64,000 bases of DNA from contig CANOIM010000010.1 in the NCBI GenBank assembly GCA_947566075.1, positions 12,732 to 76,731 of the forward strand, written 5' to 3'. Under the pieces are notes generated by a model. The model was not told where the DNA came from. It did not search any database and worked only from the letters and a program-made list of their open reading frames with translations. A program made the translations under genes and the position numbers. Positions 1 through 8,804 of this stretch are shown here, one piece after another. Position 1 is the stretch's first letter; each line of letters starts with the position of its first letter. The stretch is from an uncultured Eggerthellaceae bacterium. GTDB taxonomy: Bacteria; Actinomycetota; Coriobacteriia; Coriobacteriales; Eggerthellaceae.

Positions 1-537
1 CCAAGCACCTTCAGCGATCCGCGCTCGGGTGAGCACATGGTCAGGGTTCTGGAAGAGCAAGCGGGCCAGGAGGTATTCTTGACCAGAGAGCTGCACTGAC
101 TCATCCATGCAGGTCAGGCTATAGGAAGCCCCGTCCAACGTGGTGCTCCCCACAGTGAGCTTCTCAAGAGGGGCCTCATCCACCCGGCGCAGGAGAGCCC
201 GCAAGCGCGCCAGCAGCTCTTTGGGAGAGAACGGCTTCGTCACATATTGATCAGCACCCCCATCCAAACCTTCTATCTTGTCCGGCAGCGCGCCTAGGGC
301 CGTCAGCATGAGCACAGGGGTGGGCACCTGGGAAGACCGCAGAGCGCGTATCACCTCGAAGCCGGTGAGGTTCGGGAGCATGACATCCAAGATGATGGCG
401 TCGTAGAGGCCGCTGCGCCCATAGTCCAGGCCCGTCTGTCCGTCGAAGACGGCATCTACCCCATAGCCTTCTCGCTCAAGGATATGGACAAGGATGTCAG
501 ACAGCTTCCGGTCGTCTTCCACTACGAGGATCCGCAC
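1..537 (-). CDS. OmpR/PhoB-family response regulator (C-terminus beyond window)
   Basis: Translating the minus strand from a GTG at 537 gives VRILVVEDD, a receiver domain with the acidic pocket (EDD), the phospho-acceptor in LDVMLPN, the T in MLTA and the K in TKPFSPKELLARL, then the start of a winged-helix effector domain up to the window edge. This is the OmpR/PhoB layout. A GGAGG lies 8 bases upstream of the GTG. The start overlaps the end of the upstream lipoprotein gene by 41 bases, which suggests translational coupling with the envelope cluster. A sensor kinase probably follows outside the window. The C-terminal end is not visible. Confidence 0.93.
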   Translation of the reverse strand, partial: MRILVVEDDRKLSDILVHILEREGYGVDAVFDGQTGLDYGRSGLYDAIILDVMLPNLTGFEVIRALRSSQVPTPVLMLTALGALPDKIEGLDGGADQYVTKPFSPKELLARLRALLRRVDEAPLEKLTVGSTTLDGASYSLTCMDESVQLSGQEYLLARLLFQNPDHVLTRARIAEGAW

Positions 538-2011
538 CCATTCCCCCTCCCGGACCAGCCTGGCCTTCCTTCATCGTTGTTGCAGCCAGCGTACCCATGG
601 TGAGCTCTATTGTCTCATCTCCCACCTTCAGGAAGAATGACTGTCCCTTATCTATCTGAGGGCTGGATGCCAAGACGGTGGAGAAGCTTTGAGCAGCTGT
701 CATGCGGACGAGCTCAGTCCCTTCGGCGCTCAGGAGGATGACCTCTTGCTCCGCTGCGCCAGCAGCCTGTCCCAGAGCCACTGACTGCTGGGATGCATCC
801 AGTCCGTGCGTGCTTCCCACCGCTCCCGTCATCAGCACCGTACCACCATTGACCTGAGCCTCCAGGTCATAGTCCAACGCACCATCCATGCCAGCATCCG
901 GGCCGCTGACGAGCACCGTGCCCCCATTGATCTGGACGTTGCCATTGCTGTCAAGCCCATCGTTAGCCCCTGACACCGTGAGGATGCCGTCATTGATCTG
1001 GATCAGGCATTCACTGCTAGAAGCGGCCATCTGGTCCCCACCGAAACGCCCTGGGCCAACTCCAGCACCGCCAGAGCCCTCTGCGTCTGAGGTGCCTTCG
1101 CTATCAGACAGCGCCGCATTCACCGCATCATCCGAGGCGGTGATGGAATGGGTGCCGCCGCTGATGATGACCTGTTCACCCTCATAACCCTCATAGCAGC
1201 TTTCCACCATCACGGTCCCCGCCTGCATGTACACGTAACCATCGCTGTGGAAGGCATCATCCCCTGCGTTCACCGTGAAGGCGCCCTCGGCCACCTTGAT
1301 GCAGTCCTTTCCCTGGAAGGCATCCTCCTTCGCCTCCACCGTGAGCAGGCCACCTGTGATGATGAGGTCATCCTTGGAACAGATGCCATGCTGATAGCTA
1401 CCCGTCACCGCCAAGGCCCCGTCACCATTGATGGTCAGGTCATCCCGGCTGAACAGCACGGCGTCACGGTTGTCATCCTCTCCCTCCAGGGCGTAGGCCG
1501 CTCCATCTGACAGGGCATTGTCCGTACCCGAGGCCAGCGTGAGAAAGCACTTCTTGGCGTTATTCACATAGAAGGCCGGTCCCGTCTCGTTGTGGATGGA
1601 CGCACCCGCCAGCACCACCTGGACCTTATCCTCATCAGCGGCATCCACCACCAGCTGGCCTTGGGAAAGAGTGCCGGAGATGACATAGGTGCCGCTCTGG
1701 CTGAGCGTGACCACCCCACCCTCAGCCCTTGCCCCAACGCCCTCTACCTGAGCGCTCTCTCCCACAAGCGCCACCTTCGTAGCAGTCGCTTCGTCATAGG
1801 AGGCGTCTTGGTCGCGTTCGCTGAACTCCAGATCCAGGGTAGAGGTGTCGAACATCCCGCTGTTCTGGACTGAGGGCTGCTGGGGCGCCTCTTTGTCGGG
1901 GCCATCCTGGGCCGGAACGCCTGAGGGTGAGCTTGCGCAGCCCGCCAGGCTCAAGGCCAACACGCTGGCTATCACACCTGCAAGGATGTAGGTTCGCAAG
2001 GGTCTTCTCAT
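497..2011 (-). CDS. Secreted carbohydrate-binding-domain (beta-helix) lipoprotein
   Basis: 504 residues. The N-terminus is MRRPLRTYILAGVIA followed by a hydrophobic stretch and the lipobox LAGC, so it should be a surface lipoprotein. The body repeats short units such as GGLLTVEAKEDAF, GDDAFHSDG, ASDDAVNAA and GANDGLDSNG, with Gly-Gly turns and paired Asp. This matches the calcium-binding right-handed beta-helix family once called DUF4353 (Cthe_2159-like), members of which bind acidic polysaccharides. I chose the ATG at 2011 because AAGAGGAG precedes it and the signal peptide then begins properly. An upstream ATG at 2062 overlaps the DUF4956 stop (ATGA) but lacks a good ribosome site. It sits between DUF4956 and the response regulator. 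Confidence 0.85.
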   Translation of the reverse strand: MRRPLRTYILAGVIASVLALSLAGCASSPSGVPAQDGPDKEAPQQPSVQNSGMFDTSTLDLEFSERDQDASYDEATATKVALVGESAQVEGVGARAEGGVVTLSQSGTYVISGTLSQGQLVVDAADEDKVQVVLAGASIHNETGPAFYVNNAKKCFLTLASGTDNALSDGAAYALEGEDDNRDAVLFSRDDLTINGDGALAVTGSYQHGICSKDDLIITGGLLTVEAKEDAFQGKDCIKVAEGAFTVNAGDDAFHSDGYVYMQAGTVMVESCYEGYEGEQVIISGGTHSITASDDAVNAALSDSEGTSDAEGSGGAGVGPGRFGGDQMAASSSECLIQINDGILTVSGANDGLDSNGNVQINGGTVLVSGPDAGMDGALDYDLEAQVNGGTVLMTGAVGSTHGLDASQQSVALGQAAGAAEQEVILLSAEGTELVRMTAAQSFSTVLASSPQIDKGQSFFLKVGDETIELTMGTLAATTMKEGQAGPGGGMGADPRSGRRPEAV

Positions 2012-2058
2012 AGGATCTCCTCTTCTTGCTGTGCGGCTTTGCGTCATGCCCCGGGCTG

Positions 2059-2754
2059 TCATAGGGTCCCCAGAGAGGTGGGAGCCATGGAAAGGGCTAC
2101 CTTCAAGTTCCCGTTCAGGCAGCGGAGCTCGTCCATCATCAGCTTCTCCTCACCAGGCCGCTTCAAATGCAGCCGATATTGCAGCTGATAGAGGCTGCCC
2201 ATGTTGGTGGTGCGGATCTCTATCAGCTCATAGGAGGTGGCGTAGCGGCCGAGCACCTCATCGAACAGGCCGTCGAAGGCGAGGTCTTCAGGGATGGACA
2301 GGGTGAGCGTCTTCGTGGGCTCTGCCTGCTTCCCGAAGGGTGAGAACGCATAGGCCACATTCGCCACGCAGACGATGGCTGTGAACAGCACCGCCAAGGT
2401 GAGGAAGCCCATGCCCGTAGCAAGGCCGATGGCCATGGCGAAGAAGACGCTGCCGATATCCTTGGCGCTGCCGGGAATGGAGCGGAAGCGCACGAGGTTG
2501 AAGACGCCCATGACGGCGATGCCCGCCCCAAGATTCCCGTTCACCAGCGTGATGACCGCTTGGACGATGAGGGGCAAGAGCGCCAGAGTGACCACGAAGC
2601 TCTTGGAGTGGTCATGGCGGATCATGTAGACCCCCGCCGCGATGGCCCCCAGGACCAGAGAGGCAGCGCAGCAGAGGAGGAACTCGGCACTGGTCACGCC
2701 CGACACCAGGGAATCAGCCGTGCCGTAGATGGATGTGAAGGTTCCCTCAAGCAC
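2059..2754 (-). CDS. DUF4956 domain membrane protein
   Basis: 231 residues from a GTG at 2754. There are about four hydrophobic segments in residues 15-130 (LLCCAASLVLGAIAAGVYMI, then VVTLALLPLIVQAVITLVNG and two more), containing GVFNLVRFRSIPGSAKDIG, the hallmark of DUF4956. A soluble C-terminal half of about 90 residues follows. The family is usually found beside VTC polyphosphate polymerases, as here. The GTG overlaps the VTC stop codon (GTGCTTGA) and is preceded by GGGAGG, so the two are probably translated in concert. A longer reading from 3006 runs antisense-like through the VTC gene in another frame and is not real. Function unknown; it may export or anchor the polymer made by the VTC protein (inference). 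Confidence 0.9.
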   Translation of the reverse strand: MLEGTFTSIYGTADSLVSGVTSAEFLLCCAASLVLGAIAAGVYMIRHDHSKSFVVTLALLPLIVQAVITLVNGNLGAGIAVMGVFNLVRFRSIPGSAKDIGSVFFAMAIGLATGMGFLTLAVLFTAIVCVANVAYAFSPFGKQAEPTKTLTLSIPEDLAFDGLFDEVLGRYATSYELIEIRTTNMGSLYQLQYRLHLKRPGEEKLMMDELRCLNGNLKVALSMAPTSLGTL

Positions 2755-3454
2755 GGGCGGCCTCCCTGCCAGCCGCACCGCTCTTGGCTGCGACCCGTTC
2801 ATAGAACGCGCCGTACTTCGAGAAGCCTGACGGGTAGGCCTTCTCAACCGAGAGGGCATCGATGAGCCAGAACGGATAGGCGTTCGCGCCCTTGACCTCC
2901 ATGATGGCCTGACCGGGTTCCAAGGGGTGCACGACGGTCCCCTCATCGAAGAGGTCCAGCACACGAAGGCCTTCGTCGAAGGTGATGCGCAGCTCCCCTT
3001 CGCCATCAGAGCCGAAGGAGGTCCGCTGACAGACTACCAAAGCGGAAGGGAGAAGGTCTCCCATGCGTTTGCGAGCCGCCTCCAATTCCTGAGCTATCTG
3101 GGAGCCATCCAGAGCTGCACCCTGGGAGAAGGCCAAAGCCGCACGGGGATCCATGGCAAGGCGGCGCTTGTAGACGATGCCCTTGTGCTTCTTCTTCAGT
3201 TCAACGAACGCTTCTGGGGCTTCTGCTAGCGAACGGGTTCCATACCAACGGATGCGCAGCTTCTCCTTGTAGAGGGGCTTCTCCACCGAACGAGCGATGA
3301 CGCTGCGCTCCCGCGTATCCAGATACAAGCTGTTCACCTGGGTGGTGCCGTACTCTCCCACGGGCAGATGCTGGTGAACCGTTTCTCTCAGAAAGCGAAG
3401 CTGCTGGGGATCCAACCGGTACTTGAGCTCCTTGCACTGGAATGTCTCTTTCAT
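2747..3454 (-). CDS. VTC-domain polyphosphate polymerase-like protein
   Basis: 235 residues, the size of a bare VTC catalytic tunnel domain. Basic strands expected to line the polyphosphate tunnel are visible: KELKYRL near the start, KEKLRIRWYG, FVELKKKHKGIVYKRR, then RITFDEGL and IMEVKG, whose Glu matches the metal-binding acid of yeast Vtc4. Yeast Vtc4 makes polyphosphate from ATP. Bacterial homologues sit next to DUF4956 and CotH or beta-helix proteins, and their product is not firmly known. AAGGAGG lies 11 bases before the ATG. It is the first gene of the envelope cluster, followed by DUF4956, the lipoprotein and the response regulator. Confidence 0.88.
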   Translation of the reverse strand: MKETFQCKELKYRLDPQQLRFLRETVHQHLPVGEYGTTQVNSLYLDTRERSVIARSVEKPLYKEKLRIRWYGTRSLAEAPEAFVELKKKHKGIVYKRRLAMDPRAALAFSQGAALDGSQIAQELEAARKRMGDLLPSALVVCQRTSFGSDGEGELRITFDEGLRVLDLFDEGTVVHPLEPGQAIMEVKGANAYPFWLIDALSVEKAYPSGFSKYGAFYERVAAKSGAAGREAARA

Positions 3455-3540
3455 GGGCTTTGAGAACCTCCTTCATCCTCATTGGATGCAGCCCATGGTA
3501 AAGAGCGCTCCTCAATGGAGCCTGAAAGCCACCCGACTCA

Positions 3541-4023
3541 TCATTCCGTGCTATTGCGCGACATGGCTATCTTGCCCGTGCGGACGATCTCCTTGATGCC
3601 GTAGGCCCTGAAGAGGTTCTCCAACCCTTCCAGCTTCTTCTCATCTCCCGTGGCTTCTATGGTGAGCGAACTGCGGCCCACATCCACGATCTTCGCTCGG
3701 AAGATGTTCGCTATCTCGATGATCTCATTGCGGCGCTCGGGGGCTGCGCTCACCTTGAACAGCACCAGTTCGCGTTCGATGGCGCCCCCATCGGTCAAGT
3801 CGGTGATCTTGTGGACGCTGATGAGCTTATGGAGCTGCTTGGATATCTGCTCCAGAGCCACATCATCAGCATCTACGACCATGGTCACATGGGACATGGT
3901 AGGGTCTTCCACCGGCCCTACAGAGAGCGATTCTATGTTGAACCCGCGCCGGGACACGAGTCCCGTTACGCGAGACAGCACACCTGGCTGGTTCTCCACC
4001 AGGATGGAGAGCACATGCTTCAT
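3541..4023 (-). CDS. ilvN: Acetolactate synthase small (regulatory) subunit
   Basis: 160 residues, normal for IlvN/IlvH. An N-terminal ACT domain (HVLSILVENQPGVLSRVTGLVSRRGFNIESL) contains the G-V-L-S/R-G-F-N valine-binding pattern, and the ALS_ss_C domain follows. It binds IlvB and gives feedback inhibition by valine in branched-chain amino acid synthesis. Its ATG overlaps the ilvB stop codon (ATGA, 4020-4023), the usual coupling that fixes subunit ratio. About 85 bases separate it from the VTC gene. A weak GCTCC/GGAGC hairpin near 3512-3526 is the only candidate terminator there. Confidence 0.96.
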   Translation of the reverse strand: MKHVLSILVENQPGVLSRVTGLVSRRGFNIESLSVGPVEDPTMSHVTMVVDADDVALEQISKQLHKLISVHKITDLTDGGAIERELVLFKVSAAPERRNEIIEIANIFRAKIVDVGRSSLTIEATGDEKKLEGLENLFRAYGIKEIVRTGKIAMSRNSTE

Positions 4024-5858
4024 AGCGCACCCCCTTCCCTGTTCGTGCGAACAGCCCCCACGGCTACATCGATGGCACCGATGGGATCATCAAGGCCAGA
4101 GCCGGGGGTTACCATGGGATAGACGTTCTGGTCTCGGGATATGGCCACATCCAACAGATATGGCCCCTTCGCAGCCAGCATCTGGGCGATGGCCGAAGCC
4201 ACCTCAGCAGGTTCGGTGATCCGCTTTCCCTCCCAGCCGTAGGCCTCGGCCAGCTTCACGAAATCAGGGCAGGGCTCCAGGAGCGTTTCCGAATAGCGCT
4301 CAGCGCAGAAGAACCGCTGCCACTGATGCACCATCCCCAAGCAGCGGTTGTCCATGATGAGCACCTTCACAGGCACATCGTTGATGGCGGCTGTGGCCAT
4401 CTCTTGGGAGTTCATCTGGAAGGACCCATCTCCCGCGATGCACACCACCTGCTTGTCTGGGTTGGCAAGGGCAGCCCCGATGGCGGCCGGGAAGCCGAAT
4501 CCCATGGTGCCCAAACCGCCGCTGGACAAGAACGTGCGCGGATGCTCCCGCTGGATGAACTGATGGGCCCACATCTGATGCTGCCCCACCTCTGTCACCA
4601 CGATGGAGTTATCAGAGTCAAGCTGGTCAGAGAGGGTGGTCATCACCAGCTCCGGGATGATCTGGCTCCCATCATCCCCCACATTCGCGTGATAGACGGG
4701 ATAGCGCTCTTTCCAGGCAGCTACCTCTTCCAACCATCCCTGGGTTCGCGGTTGAGCGTCATCCTTCTTCAACGAAGCGATGATGTCCTGCAAGACACCC
4801 TTGAGGTCTCCCACGATGGGAACCTGAGCCTCACGGATCTTGCCGATCTCAGCAGGGTCTATGTCTATGTGGATCACCTGGGCATGGGGAGCGAACCGAT
4901 CCAACCGCCCCGTCACCCGGTCAGAGAAGCGCGCTCCTGCGGCGATGATGAGATCCGCCTCCGTCATGGCCAGATTGGAGTACTTCGCGCCATGCATTCC
5001 CACGGGCCCCAGGTTCAGCCCGTCAGATGCCGGGAAGGCCCCTTTGCCCATGAGGGTGGTCACCACCGGGATGCCCATCAGATGAGCTAACGTCTGGACC
5101 TCTTCGGTAGCATCAGAGCTGATGCTCCCACCGCCCACATAGAGCACGGGGCGTTGGGCTTCTTTGATGAGGCGACAGGCCGCGCGGATCTGCTTGGCGT
5201 TGCCGCGGTACGTGGGCTTATAGGAGGGGATGCTCACCTTGTCCGGGTATGCGAAGACCATCTCCTCCCCGGCCACGTCTGAGGGAACATCGATGAGCAC
5301 GGGGCCTGGCCGCCCCGTTTGGGCTATATGGAACGCTTCTCGGAAGGTAGTGGTCAGCTCATCGGTGGATTGGAGCAAGAACGAATGCTTCACCACGGGC
5401 ATGGTGATGCCCACGATGTCTGATTCCTGAAATGAATCCGTGCCGATGACCGCCCGCGGCACCTGCCCGGTGATGATGATCAGGGGAACGGAATCCATGT
5501 AGGCGGTGGCGATGCCAGTCACGGTGTTGGTGGCCCCCGGACCACTGGTCACGATGGCAACCCCTGGACGCCCCGTTGACCGTGCATAGCCATCAGCCAT
5601 GTGCACTGCCCCTTGCTCATGACGGGCGAGCACATGATGCAGCTGCTCCGAGTCATAGAGCGCATCATAGAGCTTGATGGCCTGACCGCCGGGATAGCCG
5701 AAGACGGTGTCAACCCCCTCAGCTTCAAGAGAAGCGATGACCGCCTCGGCACCCAGCATGGGCTTGCCTTGCTTGAGAGTCTGAGAGCCTGACCCTCGAG
5801 GCGCTCCTACGCTTGCCGCTGTGCGCCTTTGGGGCGCATCCTTTGCGCTTGCGGCCAT
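4020..5858 (-). CDS. ilvB: Acetolactate synthase large (catalytic) subunit
   Basis: 612 residues from the ATG at 5858 (AAGGAGG eight bases upstream; a longer in-frame reading to 5960 lacks a site). It is a ThDP enzyme: N-terminal pyrimidine domain with VFGYPGGQAIKLYDALY and the activating Glu in HEQGAVHMADGYA, a central FAD-binding domain, and a C-terminal pyrophosphate domain with GDGSFQMNSQE, the metal/ThDP motif. It condenses two pyruvates, or pyruvate and 2-oxobutyrate, in Val/Leu/Ile synthesis. The first 35 residues (MAASAKDAPQRRTAAS...) are a non-conserved basic/Ser-rich leader. It follows the nucleoside phosphorylase gene after 38 bases and is coupled to ilvN. Confidence 0.96.
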   Translation of the reverse strand: MAASAKDAPQRRTAASVGAPRGSGSQTLKQGKPMLGAEAVIASLEAEGVDTVFGYPGGQAIKLYDALYDSEQLHHVLARHEQGAVHMADGYARSTGRPGVAIVTSGPGATNTVTGIATAYMDSVPLIIITGQVPRAVIGTDSFQESDIVGITMPVVKHSFLLQSTDELTTTFREAFHIAQTGRPGPVLIDVPSDVAGEEMVFAYPDKVSIPSYKPTYRGNAKQIRAACRLIKEAQRPVLYVGGGSISSDATEEVQTLAHLMGIPVVTTLMGKGAFPASDGLNLGPVGMHGAKYSNLAMTEADLIIAAGARFSDRVTGRLDRFAPHAQVIHIDIDPAEIGKIREAQVPIVGDLKGVLQDIIASLKKDDAQPRTQGWLEEVAAWKERYPVYHANVGDDGSQIIPELVMTTLSDQLDSDNSIVVTEVGQHQMWAHQFIQREHPRTFLSSGGLGTMGFGFPAAIGAALANPDKQVVCIAGDGSFQMNSQEMATAAINDVPVKVLIMDNRCLGMVHQWQRFFCAERYSETLLEPCPDFVKLAEAYGWEGKRITEPAEVASAIAQMLAAKGPYLLDVAISRDQNVYPMVTPGSGLDDPIGAIDVAVGAVRTNREGGAL

Positions 5859-5896
5859 CCCAGACCCTCCTTGATCATGCCTGAAGCCCTTACCCT

Positions 5897-6754
5897 TTAG
5901 AGGGAGAGTATAGGGCTTGGCACCTCCATGCGCTCGAGGATATCTTGGATCAGGTGACAAAGGTCAGCCTCACGGCTGCGGGCCACCTGAAGAGGATCAT
6001 CTTCCAAGGGGTTCGTGCCTCCCACACCGCAAGCCATGTTCACCGCCAGGGAAAGCCCCAGGACGCGAAGCCCTACGTGCCGAGCAGCGATGACCTCTTC
6101 GCACAGGCTCATGGCCACCGTGTCCGCGCCCCAACTGCGAAATGCCCGGATCTCTGCCGCTGTTTCGAAGCTAGGGCCCGCAAGGCCCAGATAGATGCTC
6201 TCATGAGAAGGCAGCCCCAAACCCGCGGCCACATCCTGAGCCAGTTGCCTCAGGAGGGGATCGTAGGGCTCATGCATGCTGAAGAACCGATCTGAGAGCC
6301 TATCAGGCTCAAGCCCTTGGATGGGATTGCGACCTGTGAAGTTGATATGGTCACAGATGACGCAGATATCCCCCACCCCGTAGCCTTCGTTGATAGCGCC
6401 CACGGCATTGGTCACGATGAGCGTCTCTATGCCCAGCGCATCCATGAGCCACACGGGGTAGGCCACCTGCTGGGATGAATTACCCTCATAGCCATGGAGG
6501 CGCCCTTGCATGCAGAGGATCTCTTTCCCTCCCAATACACCGCAGACGAAGCGCCCCACATGGCTTGTGGCCGTAGAGGGCTGCATATGGGGAACCTCTG
6601 CGAAGGGGAAGGCAACGGCAACCTGGATGCGTTCAGCCACAGGGCCCCATCCAGACCCGAGGATGATGCCGATCTTCGGGGTGCGGCCTTCCAGCCTTTC
6701 CCGCAACACTGCTGCCGAATCCGGCAGCCATTGGGTGAGCTTCATCTCTTCCAT
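5897..6754 (-). CDS. Purine nucleoside phosphorylase (trimeric class)
   Basis: 285 residues, right for the trimeric PNP/MTAP family. It shows ILGSGWG (phosphate loop), MQGRLHGYEG (phosphate-binding Arg/His), VTNAVGAIN, AGPSFETAAE with the purine-contacting Glu, and the Met-Ser and Asn of VAMSLCEEV and LAVN. It splits (deoxy)inosine or guanosine with phosphate. The usual MSTVPE reads MSLCEE here, which may tune specificity. AAAGGACC precedes the ATG. It lies between prmC (32 bases upstream) and ilvB, so it may share their transcript. Confidence 0.9.
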   Translation of the reverse strand: MEEMKLTQWLPDSAAVLRERLEGRTPKIGIILGSGWGPVAERIQVAVAFPFAEVPHMQPSTATSHVGRFVCGVLGGKEILCMQGRLHGYEGNSSQQVAYPVWLMDALGIETLIVTNAVGAINEGYGVGDICVICDHINFTGRNPIQGLEPDRLSDRFFSMHEPYDPLLRQLAQDVAAGLGLPSHESIYLGLAGPSFETAAEIRAFRSWGADTVAMSLCEEVIAARHVGLRVLGLSLAVNMACGVGGTNPLEDDPLQVARSREADLCHLIQDILERMEVPSPILSL

Positions 6755-6786
6755 GATGGTCCTTTCCCTACCGAAGACGCAGTGGT

Positions 6787-7662
6787 TCAGCCCCGCGAAG
6801 CGATCAGGATACGGGGTTTGCCTGCAAGATCATCCACGATGCGTCCATCAACGAAACCTGCCGCTTCCGCCAAGGAGGCAGCCGCGTCCAAGCACTCCTC
6901 ATGGAGCTCCACTGCGAAGAGGCCGCCTGAACGCAGCCAGCGCCGAGCAGCAGGCAGGAGCCTTCGGAGCACATCCAGACCATCCGCTCCTCCCGCCAAC
7001 GCCAACTCCGGTTCGAAATCCTTGACCTCAGCAGGAAGCGCTTCCATGACACGGTCTGGGATATAGGGCGGATTGGAGACAACGGCATGAAAGCAACCTT
7101 CCTTGCTGCCCGGAACGCTTGCATCCAAGTCACAAGAAAGGATATCCACCTGCTCTCGCACCCCCAAGAGCTCAACGTTCTCCTGAGCAACAGCGCAGGC
7201 TTCAGGAGAGATATCAGTGGCTACCACATGGGCATCCGGTGACTCAAGGGCAAGGGAACAGGCGATGCATCCGCTCCCGCAGCCGATCTCAAGCACCAAA
7301 GGATCAGAGATGCCCTCCAAGAACGTGAGCACCTCCCCTACGAGCACTTCCGTTTCCGGGCGCGGGATGAGCACGCCGGGGCGCACCTTCACCTCTATGT
7401 GACGGAAAGGCGCCTTCCCGCTGATGTATTGGAGCGGCTCCCCTTCTGCGCGCCTGCGCACCCCGTCGCGAAGGATGGTGCGCTCATCTAAGGAGAGCGG
7501 CTGATCGAAATGGGTGTAGAGCTCAAGATGGCTGAGACCCGTTGCCAGAGAGAGGAGATGCCGTGCCGAGAGGAGCGGGTTCCCATCCCCTTTCCGTTCA
7601 AGGTAGCTGCGCGTCCAATCCAGGGCCGCCTTGACCGTCCAAACCTGGTCAGGTTGGGTCAC
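6787..7662 (-). CDS. prmC: Protein-(glutamine-N5) methyltransferase for release factors
   Basis: 291 residues. An N-terminal helical domain recognises the release factor. A class I SAM-dependent domain follows with VLEIGCGSGCIACSLA and the catalytic NPPY (VVSNPPYIPD). It methylates the GGQ glutamine of RF1/RF2. The start is a GTG at 7662 whose last bases overlap the prfA stop (GTGTGA), so it is coupled to the gene for its own substrate, the common prfA-prmC arrangement. Confidence 0.95.
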   Translation of the reverse strand: MTQPDQVWTVKAALDWTRSYLERKGDGNPLLSARHLLSLATGLSHLELYTHFDQPLSLDERTILRDGVRRRAEGEPLQYISGKAPFRHIEVKVRPGVLIPRPETEVLVGEVLTFLEGISDPLVLEIGCGSGCIACSLALESPDAHVVATDISPEACAVAQENVELLGVREQVDILSCDLDASVPGSKEGCFHAVVSNPPYIPDRVMEALPAEVKDFEPELALAGGADGLDVLRRLLPAARRWLRSGGLFAVELHEECLDAAASLAEAAGFVDGRIVDDLAGKPRILIASRG

Positions 7663-8732
7663 ACCGCCGCCTCGAGCTTCTGAGCGCGGTCTGCTGCTTG
7701 CAGAGCGGTGATCACATCTATGAGCTTGTCACCGTTGAGCACATCGTTGTAGCTGGAGTTGAAGCCGATGCGGTGATCCGTCACCCGGTCTTGGGGGCCG
7801 TTGTAGGTGCGGATCTTCTCAGCGCGGTCACCCGTGCCGATCTGGGCCAGGCGCTCCGCCCCTTCGGCCGCCTGCTGCTCTGCCAGCATCTTCTCATAGA
7901 GACGGGCGCGCAGGACGCTCATGGCCGCTATCTTGTTCTGAAGCTGGGATTTCTGATCCTGGGACTGGACCACCAAACCCGTGGGCAGATGGGTGATGCG
8001 CACGGCGGAATCAGTGGTGTTCACGCATTGGCCGCCGGGGCCGCCAGCCCGGAACACATCGATGCGCAGGTCATTCTCGTTTATCTCCACTTCCACCTCA
8101 TCAGCCTCGGGCAGCACGGCCACCGTAGCCGTTGAGGTGTGGATGCGCCCTTGACTCTCGGTCTTGGGGACGCGCTGGACGCGATGAACGCCGCTTTCGA
8201 ACTTCATGAGCGAATAGACGTGGTCTCCCTTGACCTTGAACTGGATCTCCTTATAGCCGCCGGATTCTGACGGCGAGACATCCAAGGTCTCCGTCTTCCA
8301 ACCTTGGGAGGCTACGAAATGCTCATACATCCGATAGAGGTCACCGGCGAAGATGGCAGCCTCATCACCGCCCGCAGCCGCCCTGATCTCAACGATGATG
8401 TCCTTCTCATCAGCCGGGTCAGCCGGGATCAGCATGAACTTGATATCCTCTTCAAGGGCAGGGAGCCTATCTTCTATGCCCGCTATCTCCTCTTGGGCGA
8501 ATTCCTTCATATCTGCATCGGAGAGCATCTCCCGAGCAGCTTCCAGGTCATCCAAGGCGGAGATGTATTCGGAAGCCTTCTTGGCCAGCGGACCTTGGTT
8601 GGCATATTCCTTCGCTAACCGGTTGTATTCCTTCTGGTCAGAGAGGATATCCGGGTCACCCATCTTCGTCTGGAGGTCTTGATAGGCATCAAGGAACTTC
8701 TCCAGTTTCTCTTTCATGTTCGTGTCAGCCAT
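7659..8732 (-). CDS. prfA: Peptide chain release factor 1
   Basis: 357 residues, full length. GGPGGQCVNTTDSAVRITH holds the GGQ that triggers peptidyl-tRNA hydrolysis, and an RF1-specific codon-recognition region precedes it. The coiled N-terminal domain runs from residue 1 to about 110. The start at 8732 has AAGGAT upstream; an internal ATG five codons later is possible. It is first in a prfA-prmC pair and about 70 bases from trxB. Confidence 0.96.
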   Translation of the reverse strand: MADTNMKEKLEKFLDAYQDLQTKMGDPDILSDQKEYNRLAKEYANQGPLAKKASEYISALDDLEAAREMLSDADMKEFAQEEIAGIEDRLPALEEDIKFMLIPADPADEKDIIVEIRAAAGGDEAAIFAGDLYRMYEHFVASQGWKTETLDVSPSESGGYKEIQFKVKGDHVYSLMKFESGVHRVQRVPKTESQGRIHTSTATVAVLPEADEVEVEINENDLRIDVFRAGGPGGQCVNTTDSAVRITHLPTGLVVQSQDQKSQLQNKIAAMSVLRARLYEKMLAEQQAAEGAERLAQIGTGDRAEKIRTYNGPQDRVTDHRIGFNSSYNDVLNGDKLIDVITALQAADRAQKLEAAV

Positions 8733-8804
8733 GTATATTGGATCCTTACAAGCAATTCCAGTGAGCTTGAGAGATTCTAGCAGACAAAGCCAACACGCAG
8801 GCGC

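Noticed and set aside
888..1873. Plus-strand ORFs opposite the lipoprotein gene
   Set aside because: They are antisense shadows of a G+C-rich repetitive gene with no ribosome sites or family resemblance; the same holds for the other long antisense ORFs in smc, valS, recG and priA.
2755..3006. N-terminal extension of the DUF4956 gene to 3006
   Set aside because: This part is a shadow frame of the VTC gene, Arg/Ser-rich without conservation; the GTG at 2754 has a ribosome site and fits the family length.
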